From contig JACJVV010000002.1 in the NCBI GenBank assembly GCA_020637495.1, positions 124,001 to 188,000 of the forward strand: a stretch of DNA of 64,000 nt, written 5' to 3'. The stretch comes from Candidatus Woesearchaeota archaeon. Its GTDB lineage: Archaea > Nanobdellota > Nanobdellia > Woesearchaeales > JACJVV01. This document shows, in pieces, positions 15,693 through 25,000 of the stretch (its first letter is position 1; each line of letters starts with the position of its first letter). Position numbers and translations under genes: made by a program. The notes beneath the pieces are model-generated. The model was not told the DNA's origin, made no database searches, and was given only the letters and a program-made list of their open reading frames with translations.

Positions 15693-17717
15693 CTATACAA
15701 ATCCTAATAACAATCCTCCTTGATAGACTACGAACGAGACAATCCATGCAACGACAAGTATATATCCTGCGCTGAACCACATCCATTTCCATGATTTTGT
15801 CTCTTTCCTTATTGCTGCAAGAACAGATATGCATGGTACATATAAAAGGACGAAGACCATGAATGCATAAGCACTCAAAGGTGTAAAACTTGCTTGCAAG
15901 AAAGGAGCAAGGCCTTCTTCAGAAACTCCATATATTGTCCCATATGTCCCTATTACTACTTCTTTTGCTAATATACCAAATATAAGTGCAACACTGTTCT
16001 GCCAGTTTCCAAATCCCAATGGTTCAAATACAGGAGCGATGAAATTTCCAATGATTCCAATAACACTATTTTCTGACGCATATTCTACTCCGAAAGGCAT
16101 GTTACCGAGGAACCAGATCAATAGCACAACAGAGAAGATTACAGTTCCTGCCTTTATCATGAATTGTTTGCCATTCTCCCATGTATGTAGCAATGTCGTC
16201 CTAAGTTTAGGAATCCTGTAGGGTGGTAGTTCCATGACAAACTGGCTGCTCAATCCCTTGAATAGGGTGTTCTTGAAGATCAAACCCATAAGTATCGCAA
16301 TTATTATGCCTAATAGATAGAGAGAGAATATTATCAATCCCTCATTCTTTGAGAAGAAAGCAGCGACGAAGAGCACATACACTGGAAGTCTTGCGCTGCA
16401 GCTCATGAAAGGATTAATGAGTATTGTAAGCAACCTATCCTTCTTGTTCTGCAATGTCCTTGTAGCCATAATAGCAGGAACGTTGCATCCGAATCCAAGA
16501 AGCAGAGGAATGAAACTCTTCCCATGCAATCCTATCTTTTGCATGACCTTATCCATTATGAATGCTGCTCTAGCCATATAGCCGCTGTCTTCAAGTATGG
16601 ATATGAAGAAGAACAGTAGTAGGATGTTCGGAAGGAAGATTATTATGCTACCTACTCCACCGACGATACCATCAGCTACAAGTGAGCTGACCCAGTTAGG
16701 TGCACCAACCCATTCTATCCATGCAGATGCTACTCCAGCAAACCATCCAAAGCTTGTGTCAATCCATCCCATGAATGGTTCAGCTATAGTGAATGTGAAC
16801 TGGAACATGCAGTACATTATCAGAAGGAAGATTGGTATCCCGAGGAACCTATTCGCAACTATGCTGTCTATTATGTCTGATTTTCTTACCCTATCTATCT
16901 TCGGTTTCTTGACGCATTCCCTCAATAGTCCTGAAATGAATCCATATCTTGCATAAGTGAATATGGCATCGATCTTTTCTCCTTTGATCTTTGAAAGATT
17001 CTCCTGTATCTTTCTTGTTTCAATGATGATCCTTTCACCATTCTTGTAACCTTTGACTTTCTCAAGAATGACTTTATCATTTTCAATAAGTTTCAATGCT
17101 ACCCATCTTGGTGGAGCGTGTTCACATATCTTGCTAGATTTCACTAGGTCAGCTATGTGGTCTATAGGGCATTCGATCTCTTTTCCGTAATTGAGCTTGC
17201 TCTTGTTCTTCTTGCCATGCTCTTCTATTAGGAAATCCAAAAGCTTTTTCTTCGACGAGTTCTCGACAACTTCCATTTTTATTACTGGTATGCCTAGAAG
17301 CATGGAAAGCTTCCTCTCATCTATATGTTGCCCTTTCTTTTCACCATAATTATCCATGTTTAATAGAAGTATCACATTCATGCCCATCTCAAGAAGCTGT
17401 GTTGTCAGGTAAAGGTTCCTTTCAAGATTTGTCGCATCTACTATATCTATGACAAAATCTGGTTTCTCATTTATCAGATAGTCTCTTGCTACCAACTCTT
17501 CCATTGAGTAAGGCTGCAATGAATATGTTCCTGGAAGGTCGATGATTGTGAAGTCTATTTTGCCATATTCAAGGATGCCTTCTTTCCTCTCGACAGTCTT
17601 GCCTGGCCAGTTCCCTACATGCTGCCGCATGCCTGTAATAGTATTGAATAGAGAAGTCTTACCGCAATTAGGATTTCCTGCTAATGCTATGCTTATTTTG
17701 TTTTTGTCTTTCACCAT
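15693..17717 (-). CDS. feoB: Ferrous iron transporter FeoB
   Basis: FeoB is the GTPase-coupled membrane permease for Fe2+. From the ATG at 17717 it is 674 aa. The cytosolic G domain has G1 GNPNCGKTSLFN, the switch region with GNWPGKTVE, G3 DLPGTYSL and a G4-like LNMDN. The C-terminal half has paired Gate regions, including GFGCNVPAIMATRT with its conserved Cys, and about eight membrane helices. An in-frame TTG 15 bases earlier overlaps feoA and was not used. Third gene in arsR-feoA-feoB-Cys-rich order. Confidence 0.95.
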   Translation of the reverse strand: MVKDKNKISIALAGNPNCGKTSLFNTITGMRQHVGNWPGKTVERKEGILEYGKIDFTIIDLPGTYSLQPYSMEELVARDYLINEKPDFVIDIVDATNLERNLYLTTQLLEMGMNVILLLNMDNYGEKKGQHIDERKLSMLLGIPVIKMEVVENSSKKKLLDFLIEEHGKKNKSKLNYGKEIECPIDHIADLVKSSKICEHAPPRWVALKLIENDKVILEKVKGYKNGERIIIETRKIQENLSKIKGEKIDAIFTYARYGFISGLLRECVKKPKIDRVRKSDIIDSIVANRFLGIPIFLLIMYCMFQFTFTIAEPFMGWIDTSFGWFAGVASAWIEWVGAPNWVSSLVADGIVGGVGSIIIFLPNILLLFFFISILEDSGYMARAAFIMDKVMQKIGLHGKSFIPLLLGFGCNVPAIMATRTLQNKKDRLLTILINPFMSCSARLPVYVLFVAAFFSKNEGLIIFSLYLLGIIIAILMGLIFKNTLFKGLSSQFVMELPPYRIPKLRTTLLHTWENGKQFMIKAGTVIFSVVLLIWFLGNMPFGVEYASENSVIGIIGNFIAPVFEPLGFGNWQNSVALIFGILAKEVVIGTYGTIYGVSEEGLAPFLQASFTPLSAYAFMVFVLLYVPCISVLAAIRKETKSWKWMWFSAGYILVVAWIVSFVVYQGGLLLGFV

Positions 17718-17724
17718 GAGAAAT

Positions 17725-17967
17725 TCACACAATGCTTACTTCAATGTCACAAGCTTCTTCTTTACGTAATGATAAAGAATATCCTTTAATCTTTATATGC
17801 AATGGATCACCTAAAGGGGCTTCCCTTTCGACCTGTATATTTGCACCCTTGATTATGCCCATCTCGAGTAGCCTTTGTCTTAAGTCGCCTTCACAATAAA
17901 CGCATTCAACAATTGCTCTTTGTTTATCCTGCAGCTCATGGAGCCGCATCCTGCCTACGTTATTCAT
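17725..17967 (-). CDS. feoA: FeoA, SH3-like partner of FeoB
   Basis: FeoA is a small cytosolic SH3-like protein needed for FeoB-dependent Fe2+ uptake. The 80-aa sequence includes LRQRLLEMGIIKGANIQVER and GDPLHIKIKGYSLSLRKEEA, the family's two core blocks. It has an AAGAGGTAG Shine-Dalgarno and sits four bases after the ArsR gene stop and seven before the feoB start. Two cysteines (IVECVYCEG) are extra to the classic family. Confidence 0.92.
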   Translation of the reverse strand: MNNVGRMRLHELQDKQRAIVECVYCEGDLRQRLLEMGIIKGANIQVEREAPLGDPLHIKIKGYSLSLRKEEACDIEVSIV

Positions 17968-17971
17968 TGTT

Positions 17972-18286
17972 CTACCTCTTGGCTTTTACTGTCACCTTGC
18001 ATTCACCACAGCAATACTTAGCAACATGCTCCTCGACAATCCTTAGTAATGGCACAACTGTGTCTTCATTCAATGAATAGTATCTGTGCTTGCCCCTCTT
18101 TTCCACAATAAGAAGATGGCATCCAGCGAGCGATTTTAAGTTGTGGCTTATCTTGCTCTGCTCTTCATTCAGATGGTTGCAGATCTCTGTTACATTCTTT
18201 GCACCATCATTCAAGAAATCTATGATTTGCAGTCTAATCGGCGTAGATATTGTTTCAAAAAAGATATTATATGATGGGCACTTCAT
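17972..18286 (-). CDS. ArsR-family regulator of the feo operon
   Basis: A 104-aa winged-helix repressor of the ArsR/SmtB type. The recognition helix region is EEQSKISHNLKSLAGCHLL, followed by the wing KRGKHRYYSL. Cys3 near the N terminus, a Cys in the recognition region and CCGEC near the C terminus could make a metal or redox sensing site. It is first in the feo operon with CATTTATAAG about 25 bases upstream, so the mRNA is probably leaderless. Iron-responsive control of feoAB is inferred from position. Confidence 0.85.
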   Translation of the reverse strand: MKCPSYNIFFETISTPIRLQIIDFLNDGAKNVTEICNHLNEEQSKISHNLKSLAGCHLLIVEKRGKHRYYSLNEDTVVPLLRIVEEHVAKYCCGECKVTVKAKR

Positions 18287-18433
18287 ATGACCTTCTACTC
18301 ATATCAGACTTATAAATGTTGTGCAATGAAATGGAAAAAATAGAAACCCAGTTTCGCGCTTTTCAGGTATATATACATATTAAATTGGGGCTCTCAAGAA
18401 ATACTTATAAATCGTGGACATAAATCTATTGAT

Positions 18434-19108
18434 ATGGAAAACATCTACTTATGGCTGATATTCATCCTAATTGACCTGTCTATAGTCCTATTGGCTTTCA
18501 AGCTTTTTGGGAAAGCTGGGCTTTATGTGACGATAGTCATGTCGATAATACTTGCAAATATACAGGTGATAAAGCTTGTTGATCTTGTAGGCATAACTGT
18601 TACACTTGGAAACATATTGTATGGCAGTATCTTCTTCGCTACAGATCTGTTAAATGAATTCCATGGAAAAAAGGAAGCGCAGAAAGCAGTATGGATGGGA
18701 TTCTTCATAATGATCGTATCAGCGATATACATGCAATTGTCATTGATGTTCAAGCCTGCAGCAGATGATTTTATCCAGCCTCACTTAGCAGCGATATTCT
18801 CATTCTATCCAAGAGTAGTTTTTGCATCTTTAGTGGCATACATAATCAGCCAGCTGCATGATGTATGGTCTTATAATTTCTGGAAGAAGAAGACGAAAGG
18901 TAAGCATCTTTGGATAAGAAACAATGCATCAACTTGGGTAAGCCAGTTAATTGACACAACAATCTTCTGCAGTATCGCATTCATCGGAGTATTCTCGATG
19001 GAGATCTTCTGGAGCATATTTATAACGACTTATGTGATGAAGATAATTGTGGCAGCTATCGATACACCTTTCATATATTTGGCAAAGAAGTATATTAAAA
19101 ATGTTTAA
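18434..19108 (+). CDS. YhhQ/VUT-family transporter
   Basis: Polytopic membrane protein of 224 aa with six or seven helices of the YhhQ (DUF165, vitamin uptake-like) family. Characterised members import queuosine precursors; archaeal ones may move preQ0/preQ1 or other small molecules. Family patterns seen: FFATDLLNEFHGKKEAQKAVW, and the C-terminal WVSQLIDTTIFCSIAF. ACTTATAAATC lies about 26 bases upstream, leaving no leader for a preQ1 riboswitch. Its last eight bases overlap the next gene's start. Confidence 0.85.
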   Translation: MENIYLWLIFILIDLSIVLLAFKLFGKAGLYVTIVMSIILANIQVIKLVDLVGITVTLGNILYGSIFFATDLLNEFHGKKEAQKAVWMGFFIMIVSAIYMQLSLMFKPAADDFIQPHLAAIFSFYPRVVFASLVAYIISQLHDVWSYNFWKKKTKGKHLWIRNNASTWVSQLIDTTIFCSIAFIGVFSMEIFWSIFITTYVMKIIVAAIDTPFIYLAKKYIKNV

Positions 19109-19739
19109 AGCAATAATCTTTGATTTTGATGGGATCATTGTTGATAGTGAACCATTGCATTTTAAGACGCACAGATTAGTTTTAGAGAAGCACGGAATAT
19201 TTATTTCAGAAGAGGATTATAAAAAATATGGTGTTTCTCATGGTTCTGATTCATTCTATTCTGAAATGGCAAAGAAATATAATAAGAAGATTAATTTCCA
19301 AGAAACTAAAAAAGAAAGAAGAAAGCTTTTTGTTGATTCTATTGATTCTGAATTAAAACTAAGAGATGATTTTGATGTCTTAATTGAATCTCTTCATGGG
19401 AAATATAAGATTGGAATAGCATCTGCAACTAAAACAGGGATAATAAAGCAAATCCTGGAAAAATTTAATCTCACAAAATACTTTGATGAGATAGTTGGCG
19501 GTGATGAGATAAAAAAGAACAAACCATTTCCGGATATTTATCTTGAAGCTGCAAGAAGGCTAGATATTCCTGTTGAAGAATGCATAGCTATTGAAGATTC
19601 AGAAAGCGGTCTAACTGCAGCTAAAGCAGCAGGTATGAAATGCATAGCCGTGCCTAATGATTTTACTGTTCACCAAGATTTCTCAAAAGCTGATAAGATT
19701 ATTGATTCTTTGAAAGATTTTGATCCAGTAAATTTTTAA
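19101..19739 (+). CDS. HAD hydrolase, beta-phosphoglucomutase-like
   Basis: HAD superfamily subfamily IA phosphatase or phosphomutase, 213 aa. Motif I is FDFDGIIVDSEPLH (Asp8, Asp10), motif II GIASAT, motif III Lys in KKNKPFPDIYLEAARRL, motif IV AIEDSESGLTAAKAAGM. This pattern fits beta-phosphoglucomutase or general sugar phosphatases. It starts inside the last codons of the transporter gene (8-base overlap). The gene is visibly richer in A and T, and in AAA/AAT codons, than its neighbours, which may mean recent acquisition. Confidence 0.85.
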   Translation: MFKAIIFDFDGIIVDSEPLHFKTHRLVLEKHGIFISEEDYKKYGVSHGSDSFYSEMAKKYNKKINFQETKKERRKLFVDSIDSELKLRDDFDVLIESLHGKYKIGIASATKTGIIKQILEKFNLTKYFDEIVGGDEIKKNKPFPDIYLEAARRLDIPVEECIAIEDSESGLTAAKAAGMKCIAVPNDFTVHQDFSKADKIIDSLKDFDPVNF

Positions 19740-19761
19740 ACACCAACTTCACAGACGATTT

Positions 19762-20046
19762 ATGGATCCAGCATCATTGACGAACATAACAGGATTAACA
19801 GCAGGGATAATTGTCACAATAGCATTAATCCCTCAGCTGATAAACATAATAAGGAAAAACAAGGTAGATGACATCTCAGAGATAACATACATCCTTCTTA
19901 CTATAGGTTTCTTCATCTGGGTAATATATGGCGTGATGCGCCAGAACCTTGCGATAATATTCATGGATGGGATAACCTTCATGCTCGCTTTTGCAATAAC
20001 AGTATCAGTTCTTAGGCTAAGAGATAAATCAAAGAAATACAAATAG
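19762..20046 (+). CDS. SemiSWEET-type sugar transporter
   Basis: A 94-aa three-helix protein with the PQ-loop/MtN3 pattern (IALIPQLINIIRKNKVDDIS, Pro24-Gln25) typical of SemiSWEETs, which work as dimers to let sugars cross the membrane. The second and third helices (YILLTIGFFIWVIYGV, AIIFMDGITFMLAFAITV) fit the family. It follows the HAD gene by 22 bases. A link to sugar-phosphate metabolism with the HAD enzyme is plausible. Confidence 0.88.
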   Translation: MDPASLTNITGLTAGIIVTIALIPQLINIIRKNKVDDISEITYILLTIGFFIWVIYGVMRQNLAIIFMDGITFMLAFAITVSVLRLRDKSKKYK

Positions 20047-20096
20047 CTCATCTCTAAATCGATAGTATATTAAATTCATATTAATTCTCCTCTTCT

Positions 20097-20924
20097 ATGA
20101 AGAAGAAGGTAAGATTTGAAGATTTGCTCTCAGAGGCAGCTAAGGATATAGATGTCTTGCGTATAGGTATAGTGGAACGCGGGATAATAAAGAAAGGCGA
20201 TTATTTACTAAAATCTGATCTGATAACTACCTCATCTACTCTTGTCAAGATAGAGCCAGGAGTGCATCTAAGCGTTGAGCCTGGTGTGAAGTTGGAATTT
20301 AAAGGACCAGTTATTGCACAAGGGACAAAAGATGATAGGATAGTAATTAGTTCATCTGGAAAATATCAGTCGCTTGCAGACACAGTTAATGGCATTACAA
20401 ATCCATTAAGTGATTATAAGTTAAGGGCAGGAAGGTTTGAAGGAGTAAAATTTTTTGATGAATCCTTTCTAGAATACTGCACTATCCATGGCAGTCTAGG
20501 GATTTCTTTTGAGAACACAAAAGTAAACATAAAGAACTGCGACATCCGAGAGAATCTATTTTTTTGGGCAGGCATGGCATTGAAGAAAACATCCGGTGTT
20601 ATCTCAAACAATGTTTTTTGCAATAACGTTGGCTATAGAGGAGGTGGAATGTTTTGTTCTTATGATTCTGATATTGAAATTATCGATAATAAATTTATGC
20701 ACAATCATTCTCAAATAGGTGCAGGAATATTTGTTTATAGATGCAACCCAGTAATACGGGGGAATGATTTTACACATAATTGTTATCATGCAATAGCACT
20801 TAAGCAACCAGGTTTCCCTTTATCTGAAGATGGTAATTTCCCAGGTGTTCCCGATGTAAAGAAGCTTCTTGATGAGAACAAATATTTCATGAATTCTAGT
20901 GATGATGTTCATGTTATTCGATGA
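20097..20924 (+). CDS. Right-handed beta-helix repeat protein
   Basis: A 275-aa protein whose residues from about 45 onward are parallel beta-helix turns, as in pectate-lyase-fold and NosD-like proteins: repeated short patterns such as LEYCTIHGS, VNIKNCDIRENLF, GVISNNVFCNNVG and PVIRGNDFTHNCY. There is no signal peptide; the N terminus is charged and looks cytosolic. Catalytic residues of a lyase are not obvious, so it may bind rather than cleave. TATA-like TATATTAA is about 30 bases upstream. Confidence 0.72.
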   Translation: MKKKVRFEDLLSEAAKDIDVLRIGIVERGIIKKGDYLLKSDLITTSSTLVKIEPGVHLSVEPGVKLEFKGPVIAQGTKDDRIVISSSGKYQSLADTVNGITNPLSDYKLRAGRFEGVKFFDESFLEYCTIHGSLGISFENTKVNIKNCDIRENLFFWAGMALKKTSGVISNNVFCNNVGYRGGGMFCSYDSDIEIIDNKFMHNHSQIGAGIFVYRCNPVIRGNDFTHNCYHAIALKQPGFPLSEDGNFPGVPDVKKLLDENKYFMNSSDDVHVIR

Positions 20925-20948
20925 TGTCTATATGGTATTCATGAGTGA

Positions 20949-21248
20949 TTATCTCCCATATCCAGGATAGTTGTCAGCCATGTATCTATCAAGTGCTTTT
21001 ATCATAGATTGAGTGGAATATTCTTTGAAATAATAACTGAAACTTAAGAAATCATCATTGTTGCTTTCATAATCATCTTGTGCAGCATCCGTCTTTTGTC
21101 GTTCTAATCTCTGCCTCTCCATCATTATTCTCTCTGGGGGCATATCTCGTATCTTATCGCTTAATGTCGCAGGTGTTGCACATCCACTCAGAGTCCCAAT
21201 CATTGCTCCTCCTGCAGCAAGCATTGCAACCTTTTTGCATAGGCTCAT
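20949..21248 (-). CDS. Small predicted lipoprotein, 99 aa
   Basis: The N terminus has a basic start, a short hydrophobic segment (VAMLAAGGAMIGTLSGC) and a lipobox-like LSGC, suggesting export and lipid attachment at Cys23. The mature part is hydrophilic and rich in Arg, Met and Asp, and ends in an aromatic region (FSYYFKEYST and NYPGYGR). No family recognised. Monocistronic between convergent and codirectional neighbours. Confidence 0.6.
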   Translation of the reverse strand: MSLCKKVAMLAAGGAMIGTLSGCATPATLSDKIRDMPPERIMMERQRLERQKTDAAQDDYESNNDDFLSFSYYFKEYSTQSMIKALDRYMADNYPGYGR

Positions 21249-21303
21249 AGATATGTCTATTCTACAAATTCGACTTTATCAATATTATTGAGAATGATAA
21301 CAA

Positions 21304-21774
21304 TCATTTCACATACTTTCTGACCATCTCGTTGATCAGGTCAGGCCCGATCCTTACAATATGGTCTACAAGCCCATCTCTCTTGAATCCAGGGAATGAG
21401 TTCATACCTACGATTGGGACATCGGAAAGTCTTTTATACCCTTCCTCTGTCTTTATCCTATTGACAAGATCTGAACCTTTTATGTACAAAGTATTATGGG
21501 CATATATTATTGCAAGTTTCGCTAGGTTTGTCTCAAGATCATCCTCATCAGAAATGATGGGTTTCTCTTTTTCTAACGTCACTTTTATCTCCTCAGGAAT
21601 ATCCCTTATATGATATTCTGTAAAGATGATGTCAGGTGTATTGCCATCTGATAGATAATTAAGTGCTGAGAGTGCATATGAAGTGACATATACTTCATGC
21701 CCCTCTTTCTCAAGGATCTCTTTCCAAGTAGCCAATATCCTTTCATTTGGGTCAACAATCATAATATTTGCCAT
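21304..21774 (-). CDS. Degenerate receiver (CheY-like) protein
   Basis: A 156-aa stand-alone protein whose first 70 residues follow a response-regulator receiver: IMIVDPNERI (acidic site with Asp8), alternating alpha/beta, and IIFTEYHIRDIP where the phospho-acceptor Asp is replaced by Glu53. The C-terminal part is longer than usual and ends with DVPIVGMNSFPGF, like the region carrying the conserved Lys/Thr of receivers. A Glu at the site often mimics phosphorylation, so this may be a constitutive or non-phosphorylated adaptor. No kinase is nearby. Confidence 0.65.
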   Translation of the reverse strand: MANIMIVDPNERILATWKEILEKEGHEVYVTSYALSALNYLSDGNTPDIIFTEYHIRDIPEEIKVTLEKEKPIISDEDDLETNLAKLAIIYAHNTLYIKGSDLVNRIKTEEGYKRLSDVPIVGMNSFPGFKRDGLVDHIVRIGPDLINEMVRKYVK

Positions 21775-21884
21775 ATTGACGAAGTTCTTTCTGCTTATTT
21801 AAACCTAACTGCATCCTAGAATATAAATCCGTGAATTTCGTATGATTTTGAAAGAAGGAATAACATATTTCCATTTAGAAAAAG

Positions 21885-21940
21885 GGATAATAGGCGCGCG
21901 AATGCGATGGACATCGAATCGCGTCGAGGAGAGATTTTTT
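21885..21940 (+). ncRNA. Repeated structured element, copy 1 (upstream of ileS)
   Basis: GGATAAT (21885-21891), four bases, then an outer stem GCGCGA (21896-21901) pairing with TCGCGT (21919-21924), an internal loop ATG/AA, and an inner stem CGAT (21905-21908) with ATCG (21913-21916) capped by GGAC. Exactly ten bases after the outer stem a T6 run begins (21935). The sequence before (AGAAAAAG) and after (TTAAATGCT) also matches copy 2. It lies about 70 bases upstream of the ileS TATA box, so it is not in the leaderless ileS mRNA. Small RNA with a U-tract terminator is my preferred reading; a DNA element is the alternative. Confidence 0.6.
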
Positions 21941-22012
21941 CTTAAATGCTCATCGTTGACAATTAAAAATAGCCTTATTTTAACCTTTTTTTGCTTTTTT
22001 CATTGGCTAACC

Positions 22013-22020
22013 TTTATAAA
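22013..22020 (+). promoter_or_regulatory. TATA box of ileS
   Basis: TTTATAAA is centred 26.5 bases before the ATG at 22043. This places the transcription start at or next to that codon and rules out translation from the upstream in-frame ATG at 21842. Confidence 0.7.
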
Positions 22021-22042
22021 TCCTCCATTTTTCCTATTAGAC

Positions 22043-25000
22043 ATGCCTGAAAAATATAATTTTGCTGAAATGGAGCCTGAAATGCTCAAATATTGGGATG
22101 AGAATGATACTTACAAGGCTATCCAGGATAAGGCAAAAGCCAATAAGGCAAAGAAATTCTATTTCTTAGATGGACCTCCATATACCAGCGGAAAAGTACA
22201 TTTGGGGACAGCTTGGAACAAATCATTGAAAGACATGGTCCTTAGATACAAAAGGATGAAAGGTTTTGATGTATGGGACAGGGCAGGTTATGATATGCAT
22301 GGCCTTCCTACTGAGCATGCAACAATGAAGAAGCTTGATATGCAGAATTCTGACCAGATTCAAAGCTATGGTGTTGACAAGTTCATTGCAGAATGCAAGC
22401 AGTTATGCATTGATAACATGAATCTGATGAATGATGATTTCAAACGTTTAGGAGTCTGGATGGATTTTGAGAATGCTTATCAGTCAATCAAGGATGAGTT
22501 CATAGATGGAGAATGGTGGCTGATAAAGAAAGCCCATGAGCAGAAGCGTCTTTACCGTGGGTTGAGGACCATGACATGGTGCCCCATTAGCGAGTCAGCA
22601 TTGGCAAAGCATGAGCTGGAATACCAGACTGTTGTCGATAAATCCATCTTTGTTAAGTTCAAGGTTAGAGAGGAGAGCAAGTCAGAGCTTGCAAAGAAAG
22701 AGAAGAAAGACGAATACCTGATAATCTGGACAACAACACCTTGGACAATCCCTTTCAATCTTGCAGTGATGGTAAATCCTGACCTGGAATACGTTAGAGC
22801 AGAAGTTGATAGTGAGATATGGATATTGAGCAAAGCTTTGGGACCTATGGTTGTTCAGGCAGTTGCAGAGAAGAAATATAATGAGCTTGAAGAGTTCTAT
22901 GGCGCAAAGCTAGAAGGAGTAAGGTATGAGCATTTCTTTGAACCAGACATGCACTATAGCAAACTTGAAGTGAAGCAGCCAGAGAAAATGCATTCTGTAT
23001 TGTTATCCAATGAATACGTAGATACTTCAGCAGGTTCTGGGCTTGTGCATTGCGCTCCTGGCTGCGGTCCAGAAGACTATGAAGTTGGATATAGGAATGG
23101 TCTTCCTGCATTCAATACTCTTGACACTAAAGGGATCTTCCCTAAGGAGAATGGACAGTTTGCAGGCATGGTGGCAAAGACCGATGATGTAAAATTCATA
23201 GAAGCGATAGACAAGCTTGGGCATCTTGTCGCTACAAATGATGTCGAGCATGAATATCCTCACGACTGGAGACATCACAAGCCTGTCATCTTCAGGACGA
23301 CAAAACAATGGTTCTTCAAAGTTGAAGATATAAAAGACGAGATGATCAAAGAGAACAACGGGATAAGATGGGTTCCTGATACTGCATACAATGCATTCAA
23401 TTCATGGCTGCAGAACCTACGAGACAATTCAATCAGCAAGCAACGATATTGGGGTACCCCGATACCTATCTGGGTGAATGTTGAAGACGAGGATGATTAC
23501 ATTGTTGTAGGCAGCATAAAAGAGCTTGAAGAGTTATCAGCTCAGAAAGTAGAGGACCCGCATATACCAAAGATTGACAATATCACAATTAAGAGAGAAG
23601 GCAAGACCTACAGGCGAGTGCCTGACATACTTGATGTATGGGTAGATGCAGGAACAGCATCCTGGAATTGCCTGTATTATCCTCATAGGAAAGATCTTAT
23701 GGACGATCTTTTCCCTGCAGAGTTCATACTTGAAGGGAAGGACCAGATCCGTGGTTGGTTCAACCTACTTCATGTAGCATCAATGATAAGCATGAAACGG
23801 CCAAGCTTCAAGAATGTCTATATGCATGGTTTTGTGCAGGATTCACAAGGGAGGAAGATGAGCAAGAGCCTCGGCAATTACATATTGCCTCAGGAAGTCA
23901 TCGACAAGTTCGGAGCGGACACTTTCAGGTATTATTTCATAGGCGGAGCGAATCCAGGTATCGACATAAACTATAATCCAGAGGATGTGGAGCTCAAGCA
24001 CAAGAATCTTAATGTCCTTTGGAACGTGCACAATTTTGTGGTTGATTATTTCACGACCAATAACATCTCTCTATCAGAAGTATGCAAGGACAGAGGTCAT
24101 GAGACAATCTCAAAGATGGCTACAGAAGAACGTTATATGATGTCAACTCTGCATTCAAGACTGCAGAAGGCTACTGAATCCTTTGAGGCATACAGATTGA
24201 ATGAAGTTCCTCTTATCGTCGAGGAGTTGTTCCTTGAACTCAGCAGGGGATATATACAGTTGATACGTGATAAGGCAGTACAAGGTACAGAAGAGGAGAA
24301 GGAAGACATAGCATATGTGCTATCTGAATCACTCATAACTATACTGAAGATGATTGCTCCAATTACTCCTTTCATAGCAGAGAAGATGTACCAGGATGTT
24401 AAGCATGTGTTCGGCATTGATTATGATTCTGTGCATATGATGCCTTGGCCAGAATATAATAGCAAGCTTATAGACGAGAAGATGGAGAAGGACATGCATA
24501 ATGTGAATGCAGTGATCCAGGGTATCTTGTTTGCAAGAGAGAAATCACAGTTAGGAGTGAGATGGCCTGTCAAGGAAGTTACTGTAGAGACAAGAGATAA
24601 GGATACAATAGATTCCATATCAAGCATGAGAGATATTCTTCTTAACCAGACTAACATCAAGGACATCAAGACTACTGAGAAATATGAAAATGTTAAGCTA
24701 AGCTTCAAGCCCGATTATGGCAAGCTTGCAAGGTTCTGTGGAGAGAACACCCAGAGAGTTGCGCAATTATTGATTGATAACCATGAACAGGTAATCATTG
24801 ACATACATAAGAATTCAAAGTATATTGCAAAGATAGACGATAAATCTTATGATATCATAGATGATCATCTCACCTACAGCAGGGAGACTCCTGATGACAT
24901 CCAGGCTGCTGAGTTCAGGGATGGTATGATCTATCTTGACAAGACAAGGACACCTCAGCTTGAATCCGAAGGATTCAGCAGGGAGATAATAAGGAGAGTG

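Noticed and set aside
18331..18370. Possible fourth copy of the repeated element (GTTTCGCGCT)
   Set aside because: Only CGCG is shared; there is no GGATAAT, second stem arm or T-run at the right distance.
18434..18434. preQ1 riboswitch before the YhhQ-type gene
   Set aside because: The TATA box is about 26 bases before the ATG, so there is no leader to hold one.
21842..22042. 67-residue N-terminal extension of IleRS
   Set aside because: It translates the structured repeat and a poly-T region, and the TATA box for ileS lies inside it, 26.5 bases before the ATG at 22043.
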